Of a DNA stretch of 64,000 bases, positions 46,691 to 55,562 are shown piece by piece (the stretch's first letter is position 1; each line of letters opens with the position of its first letter). The notes under the pieces were generated by a model. The model was not told the DNA's origin. It made no database searches and saw nothing but the letters and a program-made list of their open reading frames with translations. A program made the translations under genes and the position numbers. This DNA comes from Eubacterium ruminantium (GTDB lineage Bacteria; Bacillota; Clostridia; Lachnospirales; Lachnospiraceae), in the NCBI RefSeq assembly GCF_900167085.1, contig NZ_FUXA01000008.1:1-64000 (forward strand), given 5' to 3'.

Positions 46691-49600
46691 TTATAATCAC
46701 CCCCAATATCTACACAGAACACATTTTCTTTCTCATTAATTTCACACTTTACTTGTGGCTTCATATTTAAATCTATAGCCAAAATTTTATATATTTTTGG
46801 TATTCCCGAACCGCCTTCTTGCTTTGCTCTAGCTAAATATGATGAATCCGAAATCAAATTCATTGCCGATTCGATTTTTTGCTTTGAAGCGTCAAGGCTT
46901 ACGCTTGAATCAATTTGATTGCACATCCCTATAAAAACACCTTTCTCAGTCGATTTCAAAACACAATCTACTCTTTTGATTCCATCAATTGCCTTTGCAT
47001 ACTTGCTAATATTATCAAACAAAATGCAAAACATAGACGCAAAATACTTCCATGCACCCCCATCAATCTTTTTTGATAAATCTTTCTCAATGTAATTAAT
47101 CTCAAACTCCATTGACGAATGTATGTTTTTAATAGTTTGTAACCCAACTTGACATGCCGCATCTAATTCAAAATCCGAATACTGACCATCCGAAGTCCTT
47201 CTAAACCAGTCACTTATCTTTTCAAGTTCAGCATCCATGTCATTCTGTGCTTCTTTTATCCATTGGTCTGCTTCAATAAATTCCTCATTTAGATTCTTAT
47301 ATACTTTTTGAAGTCTACTAAATGCTTCGATATATCTCTGCTTTATATCATTTCGAATTGTTGAACGCATATTGTTTAAATTTAATTCAGTTAACTTCCA
47401 CAATTGCTCAAAGACATTATCTATAAACTCTTCAAACTCAATATTTTCAGTTAGATAATTCTGAAACAGCTTTATTTCTGTTTCAGTTAATGAGTAATCA
47501 AATATCCCGTGCGTTGGCTTTTCTTCTGTTGATATTTGAATTAGTTCTTTCTTTAAATATTCGACAATTGCATCTGTTTCTTCTGTAAAAGCAATAATTG
47601 CCTGTTTTGCTTTGTTACGGTTATCTGGATTTCTAAGTTTATATAACCATCTGTCAGACACTTTATATTCCGATGTTTCAACTTGTTTCTCGGCCAACAT
47701 ATTCATCCCCATTAATGGAGCACGCAATTGTCCTGTCAATGTGCCATGCCTAATATTCAGGCTAAGATAGGCGTCCAACCCATATTCTTCTCCTAATACA
47801 AATTCATTTCTAATTGTAGTTACGATTTCATTAAGGATCTGAGACGACTCCAAAGATACAATTGATACATTCTCTCCCCCCTCAAATCTCTTTAATGTGT
47901 CAATAATTACATCAAGTTTAGAATTTCGTGCATACATATATTTATTAAAGACACTCTTTAAGTCCTTGCCAATTCTTGCTTTAATACCATCAGTATTTAC
48001 TTGTATTTTATGCGTCTCTAAATTACTAACGCCATCATCTAAAAAGAGTTTATGTGTAATATCCTTAATTTCTTGGTCATATACATCCTCGTTCAAGGAA
48101 TCCAATTCTCTTAACCTTTGACAAATAAGAATACGTTCCTCTTCCAACTCTCTAGTCGATCTAACACTAAGCAAAACAGGTCCCATTATCTCTGGTACAC
48201 AAATATACCTTAAGAAAAAAATTAATTGCTGTTTCTCATAACTATCACATTCACATTCCATTTTTGACGGCTTGTCTATTTCGTTTAAATCTAAAAAATC
48301 TTCGAACGCAATTGATAAATCGTCCTTATTATTTGAGTCAAAATATGTTGTATATATGTAGTATAAAATTGGTACCCTGATATTTTTTCTCTCTGTTAAT
48401 GAACTATTCTCTGCATAGTCCATAAACTTATCCATTGGCGTCATAATCGCATATTCTTCACGCTTAATAAAAAGATGTATGAAATAATCTATTCCTCTTT
48501 CGAAATCCTCACGATTACTCATGCTATCCCATAATAATTTAGAGCATGCGACTTCATATAATTTCGGTAACTTTTTCTTTAAGAACACTCTATATGCAGA
48601 GAAATCATGCCTACTTTTCAACAGAAGAAGTTCACTAAGCTGATAAACCTTGCATAGTGATGCTGCCATTTTATAGTCCTCATCAACTATCGCCATACTA
48701 TATAATCTATAGTCTTCTCCCTCTATAAAATTTGCTTTTGTCAAGAAAGCTTTTGCCTCTGACTTTTCCAAATTTTCTACAACTGTATCAACTGTTAAAC
48801 GCTGCAAATTTGAGTATTTTATTCCCCTCTTTGCCTCATCACTATTAATTGGCTGAACGTGTCTCGTAATATGATTATAAATATCACGAGACCACCGAGC
48901 ATGAAAACTCCAAAAACACATTTTGTATATTGCATCAATCGCATCATTATAATCTTCTTCAAATGAATAAATATTGTTAAGGTTTTTAATTATACGCTTC
49001 TTATTCTCACTAATATTGATATCCATAATATCAGCATCACAAAGTTGAGCACATTCAATATACAAATTATAAAGTCTAATGTCTGCTGGTCCGTTTTCGA
49101 CACTCGCTTTCACCAACTCTAAACATCTATCTAAATTGCCCTGAATAAAAGCATTCCTTCCCTTAATTAATGAATCATCTAAAGTAAATTTGTCTACTCT
49201 ATTTACACCATTTGAAATAATAAATCTATAAGTAGTTGCGCAAGAATCATCTATTTCCTCTAAATAATCCATTACCTCTGCAATCCATTCAGGAGCGGTT
49301 TGTTCAGGCCTTTCAGATGCATAATGTTCAATTATATCTAAGACCACTAAATATCTATCAATTAAAGGAAACCGGCATATCATATTCAGCAAACGTACTT
49401 TAGCTTCATCGTCCATTTTGAATAAAAACGGAGCAATAAAGAAAGTATAACAATCCTTCAACTCAGCCGATTCTGGATTAAGTCTTATAAATTTATCTAG
49501 TTCTCTTCTAACAATATATTCATAATCTCTAGCAAGCATTTCATTAGATGCCTTCATATCATAGAAGTTTATAACTGTAGAAATAAAACCTTGACGCATA

Positions 49601-50094
49601 GAACTTACTAGCTCTTCTTTAACATCTTTTCCCAACATATGAAAAAGCAAAACTTTATTTTCCATCAACCATAATGAGATTCCGAAGTCCTTTTCAAGTT
49701 CTTTCAAAATCTCATAAGCCTCATTATATTTTTCTTCTAACAAGCATTCATCGAATCTATCTTTGTTTGAAATAAACATATTTATTTCTTTGGAATAACA
49801 CGAAAAAAGCTTAAGTTGCCAACGTAGTTCAAATCTTATATTTCTTGTGCATATAGGCTCTGCAAATTTTGCAAAATAATTCACATTCAAAGGAAACAAG
49901 TTAACTGTAAAATAACTCTCCCGAATAGCTTTATTTGCGAACAACATATCAAACGTAGCATCAAAATCTTCATTTGATGGTAATCTTTTAAAAGACAATA
50001 AGTCCTTCTCTAACATTTGTCTTGTTTTTTTTGTATTATTTCCTTTTCTCAATTGCAAATCATCAAATTGGATTCTTTTTCCTATTGAATGCAC
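46687..50094 (-). CDS. dtcA: Detocs sensor histidine kinase with large helical N-terminal region
   Basis: An 1135-residue cytoplasmic protein without membrane segments. Residues 1-750 are alpha-helical, with short repeats of TPR or HEAT character (NEAYEILKELEKDFGISLWL, GNLDRCLELVKASVENG), a plausible phage-sensing region. His783 in NIRHGTLTGQLRAPL is the likely phosphoacceptor, in an unusual H-box. The HATPase domain spans about 1000-1135, with N-box LFDNISKYAKAI (Asn1028), GVFIGMCNQID and a G-box GGSGIPKIYKI at about 1093. The gene follows the methyltransferase gene by 56 bp. Together with dtcB and dtcC it matches the Detocs gene order. Confidence 0.85.
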   Translation of the reverse strand: MHSIGKRIQFDDLQLRKGNNTKKTRQMLEKDLLSFKRLPSNEDFDATFDMLFANKAIRESYFTVNLFPLNVNYFAKFAEPICTRNIRFELRWQLKLFSCYSKEINMFISNKDRFDECLLEEKYNEAYEILKELEKDFGISLWLMENKVLLFHMLGKDVKEELVSSMRQGFISTVINFYDMKASNEMLARDYEYIVRRELDKFIRLNPESAELKDCYTFFIAPFLFKMDDEAKVRLLNMICRFPLIDRYLVVLDIIEHYASERPEQTAPEWIAEVMDYLEEIDDSCATTYRFIISNGVNRVDKFTLDDSLIKGRNAFIQGNLDRCLELVKASVENGPADIRLYNLYIECAQLCDADIMDINISENKKRIIKNLNNIYSFEEDYNDAIDAIYKMCFWSFHARWSRDIYNHITRHVQPINSDEAKRGIKYSNLQRLTVDTVVENLEKSEAKAFLTKANFIEGEDYRLYSMAIVDEDYKMAASLCKVYQLSELLLLKSRHDFSAYRVFLKKKLPKLYEVACSKLLWDSMSNREDFERGIDYFIHLFIKREEYAIMTPMDKFMDYAENSSLTERKNIRVPILYYIYTTYFDSNNKDDLSIAFEDFLDLNEIDKPSKMECECDSYEKQQLIFFLRYICVPEIMGPVLLSVRSTRELEEERILICQRLRELDSLNEDVYDQEIKDITHKLFLDDGVSNLETHKIQVNTDGIKARIGKDLKSVFNKYMYARNSKLDVIIDTLKRFEGGENVSIVSLESSQILNEIVTTIRNEFVLGEEYGLDAYLSLNIRHGTLTGQLRAPLMGMNMLAEKQVETSEYKVSDRWLYKLRNPDNRNKAKQAIIAFTEETDAIVEYLKKELIQISTEEKPTHGIFDYSLTETEIKLFQNYLTENIEFEEFIDNVFEQLWKLTELNLNNMRSTIRNDIKQRYIEAFSRLQKVYKNLNEEFIEADQWIKEAQNDMDAELEKISDWFRRTSDGQYSDFELDAACQVGLQTIKNIHSSMEFEINYIEKDLSKKIDGGAWKYFASMFCILFDNISKYAKAIDGIKRVDCVLKSTEKGVFIGMCNQIDSSVSLDASKQKIESAMNLISDSSYLARAKQEGGSGIPKIYKILAIDLNMKPQVKCEINEKENVFCVDIGGDYK

Positions 50095-50150
50095 ATCAAT
50101 TCCTCCCGTACTTCACACAGGCCTATCTTATGAATATTTTGTCAGCCATT

Positions 50151-51539
50151 TTATTCTGCATCAATTATTGAACTCAACATCGGTTCCATCTGCTCAATAA
50201 GGTTTACCACCAACGCATTCCCCATCATAAATCGTCTCTTATTTACGGGCATTTCTGTTTTTTCACCATTTACAAGGGCATACTTTGTATGATTTGTTGG
50301 AAACCCTTGTATACGTTCTGCCTCTGTTGGTGTAAGCAATCGTATTCTTCCTGTTTTCCTATCTTTTACAATATGCGTAGTTCTACTAAATGACCCCTCT
50401 GATGTAAGCATTGTTCTTGCTGGCTTATCCTCAGAATCAATCATCGGAATTGCACCTTCAGAAAAAATATACTCATGACCATTCTTAGCCTTTCGAGGCA
50501 ACTTCTTTGCACCCTTTAAATACTGCCATGTCTGCCTTTGTTCTTTTGGCAGTTTTCCTAAAGATTCATCACTATGTGTAATATCTGGATAAGTGTAATA
50601 GAGTTTTTCCTCCGGAATAAAGAACTTTTCATCCACATCATCTTGATCCATTACATCTCCAAGTGTAATTTGTTTTCCATAGTAATTTGGAATAGTTTTT
50701 ACTGTATAAATAACACCATCAATCATTACTCCGCTATTCTCAAACCCAAAACTAAAACTCTCAGAAAGTTCTCCTATTCCGCTTGGCAATTTTTCAATTT
50801 TGATTTTTTTGTTATCAACTTCATTCACTGGGAATGTTCGAGCAAAGAATCCTTCTTTTAAAATCATTTTCGCAACACTCTGACGATGCATTTCATCTCC
50901 ATATTGCTCTATGTAATTAATTCTATTGTTAACATCCTTTGCATACTTCAACTCATTCTTGTAAGCAAATATAAATGTTCTACGTCGCCTTTGCTGATAT
51001 CCATAATCAGCAGCATTAATCACACGCCATTCTACGGTATATCCTTCATCTCTAAAGCAAGCGAGTATAACACCAAAATCTCTTCCCCTCTGACTGGCTG
51101 GCGACTTCAGCAATCGATCTACATTTTCTAACAATACAAATGGCGGGTTTTTTGCTTCTAGAGTTTCTCTAATTGACCACCACAAAACGCCCTTCTTTCC
51201 CTCAAGTCCCTTGGAAGTGGCTAATGATGAAGCAACAGAATAATCTTGACAAGGAAATCCTCCGACTAACAAACTAAAATCCGGAATCCTTGTCTTGTCC
51301 ACTTCTTCAACATTTATATTTGTTGTATCATTTCCATAATTATCAAGGCATGTTCCGAAATTATACACATAGCAGTCGTGCGCCCACTGCGTCTTCTTGT
51401 CTGCAGGCTCCCACTGAGAAAACCATACCGTCTTCCAATTTTTATCTTTTTCTTTAATTTCATCGCTTGAATGTATATGATTTAATCCGCATCGAAAACC
51501 TCCGACTCCGGCAAATAATTCGCATACTGTCTTATTCAT
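50151..51539 (-). CDS. DNA (cytosine-5)-methyltransferase
   Basis: A 462-residue C5 methyltransferase. Motif I is CELFAGVGGFRCGL, the catalytic Cys97 lies in VGGFPCQDYSVAS (motif IV), motif VI is VLLENVDRLL, motif VIII is GYQQRRRRTFIF, and motif X GNALVVNLIEQ closes the fold; PTEAERIQGFP is motif IX. The target recognition region is about residues 240-370 and its specificity cannot be read from sequence. It should protect the host from the nucleases encoded just upstream in the operon. Confidence 0.95.
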   Translation of the reverse strand: MNKTVCELFAGVGGFRCGLNHIHSSDEIKEKDKNWKTVWFSQWEPADKKTQWAHDCYVYNFGTCLDNYGNDTTNINVEEVDKTRIPDFSLLVGGFPCQDYSVASSLATSKGLEGKKGVLWWSIRETLEAKNPPFVLLENVDRLLKSPASQRGRDFGVILACFRDEGYTVEWRVINAADYGYQQRRRRTFIFAYKNELKYAKDVNNRINYIEQYGDEMHRQSVAKMILKEGFFARTFPVNEVDNKKIKIEKLPSGIGELSESFSFGFENSGVMIDGVIYTVKTIPNYYGKQITLGDVMDQDDVDEKFFIPEEKLYYTYPDITHSDESLGKLPKEQRQTWQYLKGAKKLPRKAKNGHEYIFSEGAIPMIDSEDKPARTMLTSEGSFSRTTHIVKDRKTGRIRLLTPTEAERIQGFPTNHTKYALVNGEKTEMPVNKRRFMMGNALVVNLIEQMEPMLSSIIDAE

Positions 51540-51603
51540 TAATGAATAACTCCTTCTTTTATTTTTCTTTAATTATAGCAAGTAGGTAATAATTGATCAA
51601 CAG

Positions 51604-52737
51604 TTAGTTAACGTCCTTAAACTTCAACTCTTCATTTTCATATGAATACTTAACAAGTTTTAGATTTTTCCACAAACTTGATTCTGCTGGACGATATCCT
51701 TTTACATATCCACGAATAGCATCCTTCTTTTTTTCCTCTAATACTTCATCTGAAAAATCACTAGCAACCACATATGCCTCAATCATTGAGTAATCTCCAT
51801 GTGCATACTCAATATTCACCCAGTCGACATACTTCATAATTTGATCAATTACTTCTGGGGTTGCTGCGTCTTTTTTTATCTCTACAATTATATATTTAGA
51901 AATGGTGTCATATCCTTTAATATATCGATATCCAAACACATCCATCTTATCCATGTAATCAACTGGTTTAAATGGAGATGCAACTACCTGATGTGAGATA
52001 TAATCCCATGGGCCTCCGAAAATCGGGTGGTTCTCACTCGAAAGAATTTTACACAAAGTAGCTTCTATAGCCATTTCATGTCCTATTTTATTTTCTGAAG
52101 CGCATTTACTCAAAATAGAATATGCACTAAATCTATGATACGCCTTTATTCTATCTCTCATATCGTTTTGCGTTTCAACATCGAACAAAAAGATATTTTC
52201 GTTATTTAACAAGTTTTCTTCATTTCGTTTAAGAATAATATCTCGCAATGCTTTGTCTTCTTCATCATCTATTTTGATAAAAGAAACCTTCCACATTGCA
52301 CGTAACATCCTAAATTTATCTGGATTACTATTTAATGCATCATCCATCTCTACACCTCTTTTAAAGAACAGCGGAGACGGTTTAAAAGTGCAAAATACAC
52401 GGTTGCAATCTGAATATGACTTATCCAACAACGTATCTAACTTCGCATACGCAACGCCTTGATTTCCTCGCGGTTTATCAGCATCTTTATAATTCAAGTA
52501 CTTACAGTCTTCCCCTACATTTATCAATTCACCAATTCCATATATTCTTCTATCGGTAAAGAAATATATATGATCACTGGGTTTCATGCTCAGGTAATCT
52601 GCAAAGGTTCCTTCATTTGGGGTATTCCAAGTATCCTTTCCTGGAACATTTAGATTTGTACTATAGATGCCTGTTTCAAAACATTTCTTTAATGCTTCAG
52701 AAGCATCTTTCCCAAGTGTCATTACATATCCAGCCAT
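51604..52737 (-). CDS. EVE/PUA-like domain fused to NucS-like (DUF91) nuclease domain
   Basis: A 377-residue protein. The N-terminal 120 residues (GTFADYLSMKPSDHIYFFTD, then RRIYGIGELINVG) resemble EVE/PUA-like folds used to read modified bases. The C-terminal part (from about 220) carries a PD-(D/E)xK nuclease core: IEATLCKIL, DVFGYRYIKGYDTI and KYIIVEIKKDAATPEVIDQI (Glu286, Lys288), followed by MKYVDW as in NucS-like proteins. It starts one base after the MutH-like gene ends. I take it as a second nuclease, or the specificity partner, of the restriction system; activity is inferred. Confidence 0.7.
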   Translation of the reverse strand: MAGYVMTLGKDASEALKKCFETGIYSTNLNVPGKDTWNTPNEGTFADYLSMKPSDHIYFFTDRRIYGIGELINVGEDCKYLNYKDADKPRGNQGVAYAKLDTLLDKSYSDCNRVFCTFKPSPLFFKRGVEMDDALNSNPDKFRMLRAMWKVSFIKIDDEEDKALRDIILKRNEENLLNNENIFLFDVETQNDMRDRIKAYHRFSAYSILSKCASENKIGHEMAIEATLCKILSSENHPIFGGPWDYISHQVVASPFKPVDYMDKMDVFGYRYIKGYDTISKYIIVEIKKDAATPEVIDQIMKYVDWVNIEYAHGDYSMIEAYVVASDFSDEVLEEKKKDAIRGYVKGYRPAESSLWKNLKLVKYSYENEELKFKDVN

Positions 52738-54213
52738 CTAAATATTCTCACCTTCCTCTTTTATACATTTTAATTGTTTAAGGACATAATCATTATTAAT
52801 CCAAAAACTCTGTGTAGTCATATATTCACCACTCGGAAGAATATTCGCATCTCTATCGACGTTTCCGTATTCCTCCCCATTATTAAACCTATATGCAGCC
52901 TTTGTTGAATGCGGTCTAACATGAATAATTTCAGTTTCACTTTTATTTGGTAAATTGTTTTTAAAGCTTACTTTTCCAGCACTATCAAGCACCTTTGTAA
53001 ACTTTACACCATACTGAATAATTCGTTTGTACTCTTCCCACTCATTTCGCACCGTGACATCTAAATCATCATGCGACATGTTCCAAAGTTGGCAACCCTT
53101 CACTCGATATATATCGCCATCTTTTTTCCAAACAAAAAAGAATAAACGAGTTTCATCAAAATAATTATGAAGAGTTGAATCATCAAAGTCTTCTTTTACT
53201 AAATCCATAAACTTAAACGGAGGGAACGACATATTCTCTCTGATTTTATTATTCTCTTCAATCCTTATAGTTTTCACTCTAATATTGGCCTTTTCAAACT
53301 CATCCGCATGTTCATCTCTAATACCAAGAATCTTATATGCTAAATCGTTCCATTGCGCCTTATTATTGTTATACTCTCTACCAAACTTCTCACATAACTC
53401 CTTATCTGACATTCCAATATACTTTGAAACCATATCCTCAAGAATATCCTCAAAGCTTTTTTGTTTTATAGTTTCAACATCTTTAAGTATCGAATTATCT
53501 GACGACCTGCCAGCAATATAATGATTCAACACATATGTCATATATGAAATTTTAAAGCAAAAAGCCCTTTTTCTTGCCGGAATATTGTTACCATAGTACT
53601 GAGGCACCGTACTCTTTTCCGCGGTCGCTCCTTTGGTACAAGCTCCAAGATACATGGTATCTCCTTCAGATAATTCATGAGCATGTCCATCCCTAATTGT
53701 CTGAACTATATAGTTGTAATCTCGCTTAATTATTTCCAAATCAGCTTCCGGCGGCGTAAAGAGTTTTACATACTTAATCTTATATAATAGATTGCTTTCA
53801 AACTGTTTATTTCTCCAATAATAAATCAGCAGTATCAACCGCATCTTTTCCCAAGCGTGAGACTTATAAAAATCAATCTCAATTGGTCCATCATAACTTA
53901 TCATCGTCAGAACTAATCTTTCTCCAGCTCTCAGCTCGCCTTTCTTTGTAACCTCATATGGAGTAGTCTTAAGTTCAACTCCAGCTTCTGCAAAATCCGC
54001 CTCTTGATTAGAATTTGCTTTATATCCAAAATAAATTTCTTCTAAAAGATTACCTAATCCACCTTTTCTATACTTGTTTGCATAGCCTTCTATATTCTTT
54101 TGATGCCCTTTTTCATGAACTATATCTAAAAAAGTCTTTTCCTCTAGCCTAGCTGCATAATCTGCTATACTTGTTGGATCAGCTGGATCATAACCAAGTT
54201 TATTATCAAACAT
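52738..54213 (-). CDS. MutH/Sau3AI-type restriction endonuclease
   Basis: A 491-residue nuclease. Residues Glu59 (GNLLEEIYFG), Asp73 (EADFAEAG), Glu80 and Lys82 (GVELKTTP) have exactly the spacing of the E. coli MutH active site (Glu56, Asp70, Glu77, Lys79). The length, about twice MutH, fits Sau3AI-type enzymes, which carry an N-terminal catalytic and a C-terminal regulatory MutH-like domain and cut at GATC in the known members. Recognition here is unproven. It is the second gene of the island operon, 18 bp after the XRE gene. Confidence 0.9.
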   Translation of the reverse strand: MFDNKLGYDPADPTSIADYAARLEEKTFLDIVHEKGHQKNIEGYANKYRKGGLGNLLEEIYFGYKANSNQEADFAEAGVELKTTPYEVTKKGELRAGERLVLTMISYDGPIEIDFYKSHAWEKMRLILLIYYWRNKQFESNLLYKIKYVKLFTPPEADLEIIKRDYNYIVQTIRDGHAHELSEGDTMYLGACTKGATAEKSTVPQYYGNNIPARKRAFCFKISYMTYVLNHYIAGRSSDNSILKDVETIKQKSFEDILEDMVSKYIGMSDKELCEKFGREYNNNKAQWNDLAYKILGIRDEHADEFEKANIRVKTIRIEENNKIRENMSFPPFKFMDLVKEDFDDSTLHNYFDETRLFFFVWKKDGDIYRVKGCQLWNMSHDDLDVTVRNEWEEYKRIIQYGVKFTKVLDSAGKVSFKNNLPNKSETEIIHVRPHSTKAAYRFNNGEEYGNVDRDANILPSGEYMTTQSFWINNDYVLKQLKCIKEEGENI

Positions 54214-54231
54214 TAATAACCACCCACTTTT

Positions 54232-54969
54232 TTATAATGACAATGGAGTAATGGTATCATTCCCCTTGTCCGTTAATTGGTACACTTCGTCCTTAGCTTT
54301 TATCTCTACACTTGTTTTCAAGTAAGATTCATCACCAATCAATCCATCAATCTTTTTCACAAGTGCTACAGATATTCTTAGCGATATAAGATTTAATTCA
54401 ATGTCTTTTATCTGGTTGAAAACGTCTTCACTAGCTGTAAGGAATGTAACCTTTGAATCTGGACTAATAACCTCAGCTTCTTTACTTCCGAGAATGCCAA
54501 GAATATCTTCTTTAGTTACGTTATCCTTTGTTACCGGAATGAAATACCAGCTTTCAAATGGTGCGCCTTCTATTTTTGCACAGAGTGGTGCACCGGCTGT
54601 TCCATCACTTACAAACTGCCACTTAAAGCTAGTTCTGCAAAGTGTTGGTAAAAGAGTGTTCATTGGCGACCACTCACTATTAACCATGGTCGCACTGATA
54701 TCATCATTTTCATATTTATCTGAATCATACCCGGCTGCTTCTAAAAGCTCCTTATAAGATGGACCTTGTGACGCAAGAGCCATCTTCTTTATTGTCTGCG
54801 GTGTTGGTGTTTTCTCTTCGCGCAGGTTCTTATACTTACTCAAATAAGCATAGCTTATGCCTGTATCTTTTGAAAACTGCACGATGGTTCTTGTGCCTAC
54901 CGCCGCCATCAAAGCTTCGCCGAATTTGTCTTTATCAAACTTAAAATCTGGTTCTACACTTCGTTTCAT
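54232..54969 (-). CDS. XRE-family regulator heading the defense operon
   Basis: A 245-residue protein with an N-terminal helix-turn-helix domain (TIVQFSKDTGISYAYLSKYK, residues 28-47, then PTPQTIKKMALASQGPSYKE) and a C-terminal domain of about 150 residues that I do not recognise (SFKWQFVSDGTAGAPLCAKI...). It resembles a control protein of a restriction-modification system but is longer than classical C proteins (about 80 residues). The extra domain might sense a ligand or stress. GGAGG precedes the start, and repeated AT-rich motifs and a palindrome lie upstream. Confidence 0.85.
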   Translation of the reverse strand: MKRSVEPDFKFDKDKFGEALMAAVGTRTIVQFSKDTGISYAYLSKYKNLREEKTPTPQTIKKMALASQGPSYKELLEAAGYDSDKYENDDISATMVNSEWSPMNTLLPTLCRTSFKWQFVSDGTAGAPLCAKIEGAPFESWYFIPVTKDNVTKEDILGILGSKEAEVISPDSKVTFLTASEDVFNQIKDIELNLISLRISVALVKKIDGLIGDESYLKTSVEIKAKDEVYQLTDKGNDTITPLSL

Positions 54970-54992
54970 GCGTAATCCTCCATTTAAGCTCT

Positions 54993-55021
54993 ATTATACT
55001 ACGGAATCGATATTTTGTCCC
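54993..55021 (-). promoter_or_regulatory. Promoter of the defense operon
   Basis: On the minus strand GGGACA (55021-55016) and TATAAT (54998-54993) are 17 bp apart. The -10 is perfect and the -35 weak (four of six), as expected for a promoter under control. No other good promoter was found before the later operon genes. Confidence 0.65.
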
Positions 55022-55026
55022 ATTAA

Positions 55027-55189
55027 AATATATTTTATTTCTACTCTAAACTCTGTTCAAACGCACCTTTCTATATTCTAAAATATATCCCAATGCGTTA
55101 TGGAATATATTTTATTGTTGAATTCCTGTATTTTCTGTGTATAATGTTAATAAAAGATATATAGAATATATTTCATTCTATATTCTATA
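55027..55189. promoter_or_regulatory. Three 13-bp direct repeats and a 30-bp inverted repeat upstream of the XRE gene
   Basis: AATATATTTTATT occurs at 55027-55039 and 55104-55116, and AATATATTTCATT at 55165-55177. The last lies in an inverted repeat: TATAGAATATA (55160-55170), 8-bp spacer, TATATTCTATA (55179-55189). The first copy stands just upstream of the -35 box. These are candidate binding sites of the XRE regulator, though AT-rich DNA gives chance matches. Confidence 0.5.
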
Positions 55190-55256
55190 AAATATTGATT
55201 TATTTTTAGTAATCGATTCTGACTCGGTCCAAATATAAGGTAGAGGGATGCTTCCG

Positions 55257-55272
55257 TTTGTTGCGCAACAAA
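55257..55272. other. 16-bp perfect palindrome TTTGTTGCGCAACAAA
   Basis: A perfect palindrome at the right edge of the island, between the operator region and two terminators. Role unknown: operator, or a recombination or replication-linked site. Confidence 0.5.
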
Positions 55273-55277
55273 ATAAA

Positions 55278-55315
55278 GCCCTTACTCCATGACTTTAAAA
55301 ATCCTGAATAAGGGC
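55278..55315 (-). terminator. Hairpin terminator, minus direction
   Basis: On the minus strand GCCCTTATTC pairs with GGAGTAAGGGC and is followed by TTTATTTTG. It is downstream of the hybrid kinase gene and a second barrier before the defense operon. Confidence 0.6.
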
Positions 55316-55380
55316 ATTAATTTGCTATTTATATCATTATATTGTTACTCATTAACTAAAACCCGACGAAAAAAAGCACG

Positions 55381-55423
55381 CACAAAAAAGATGCAGGACT
55401 TTTTATCCCGCATCTTTTTTGTG
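55381..55423. terminator. Strong bidirectional terminator
   Basis: CACAAAAAAGATGC (55381-55394) pairs with GCATCTTTTTTGTG (55410-55423), with GG/CC continuing the stem. The A6/T6 runs flank the GC-rich part so either strand can terminate. It isolates the island from the hybrid kinase gene. Other parts of 54970-55562 show no gene. Confidence 0.88.
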
Positions 55424-55562
55424 TAAATCATCTATATTGTTTTGTTACTTATAACGAAACAATTTGTTGCATTTCTCAAATCCAATATCTCAGATTTAAT
55501 TTCTAAATTGATTTCTCAGTTCTGAATTCTCAGATAAATCCCTCAATCATATAACCTTATGA

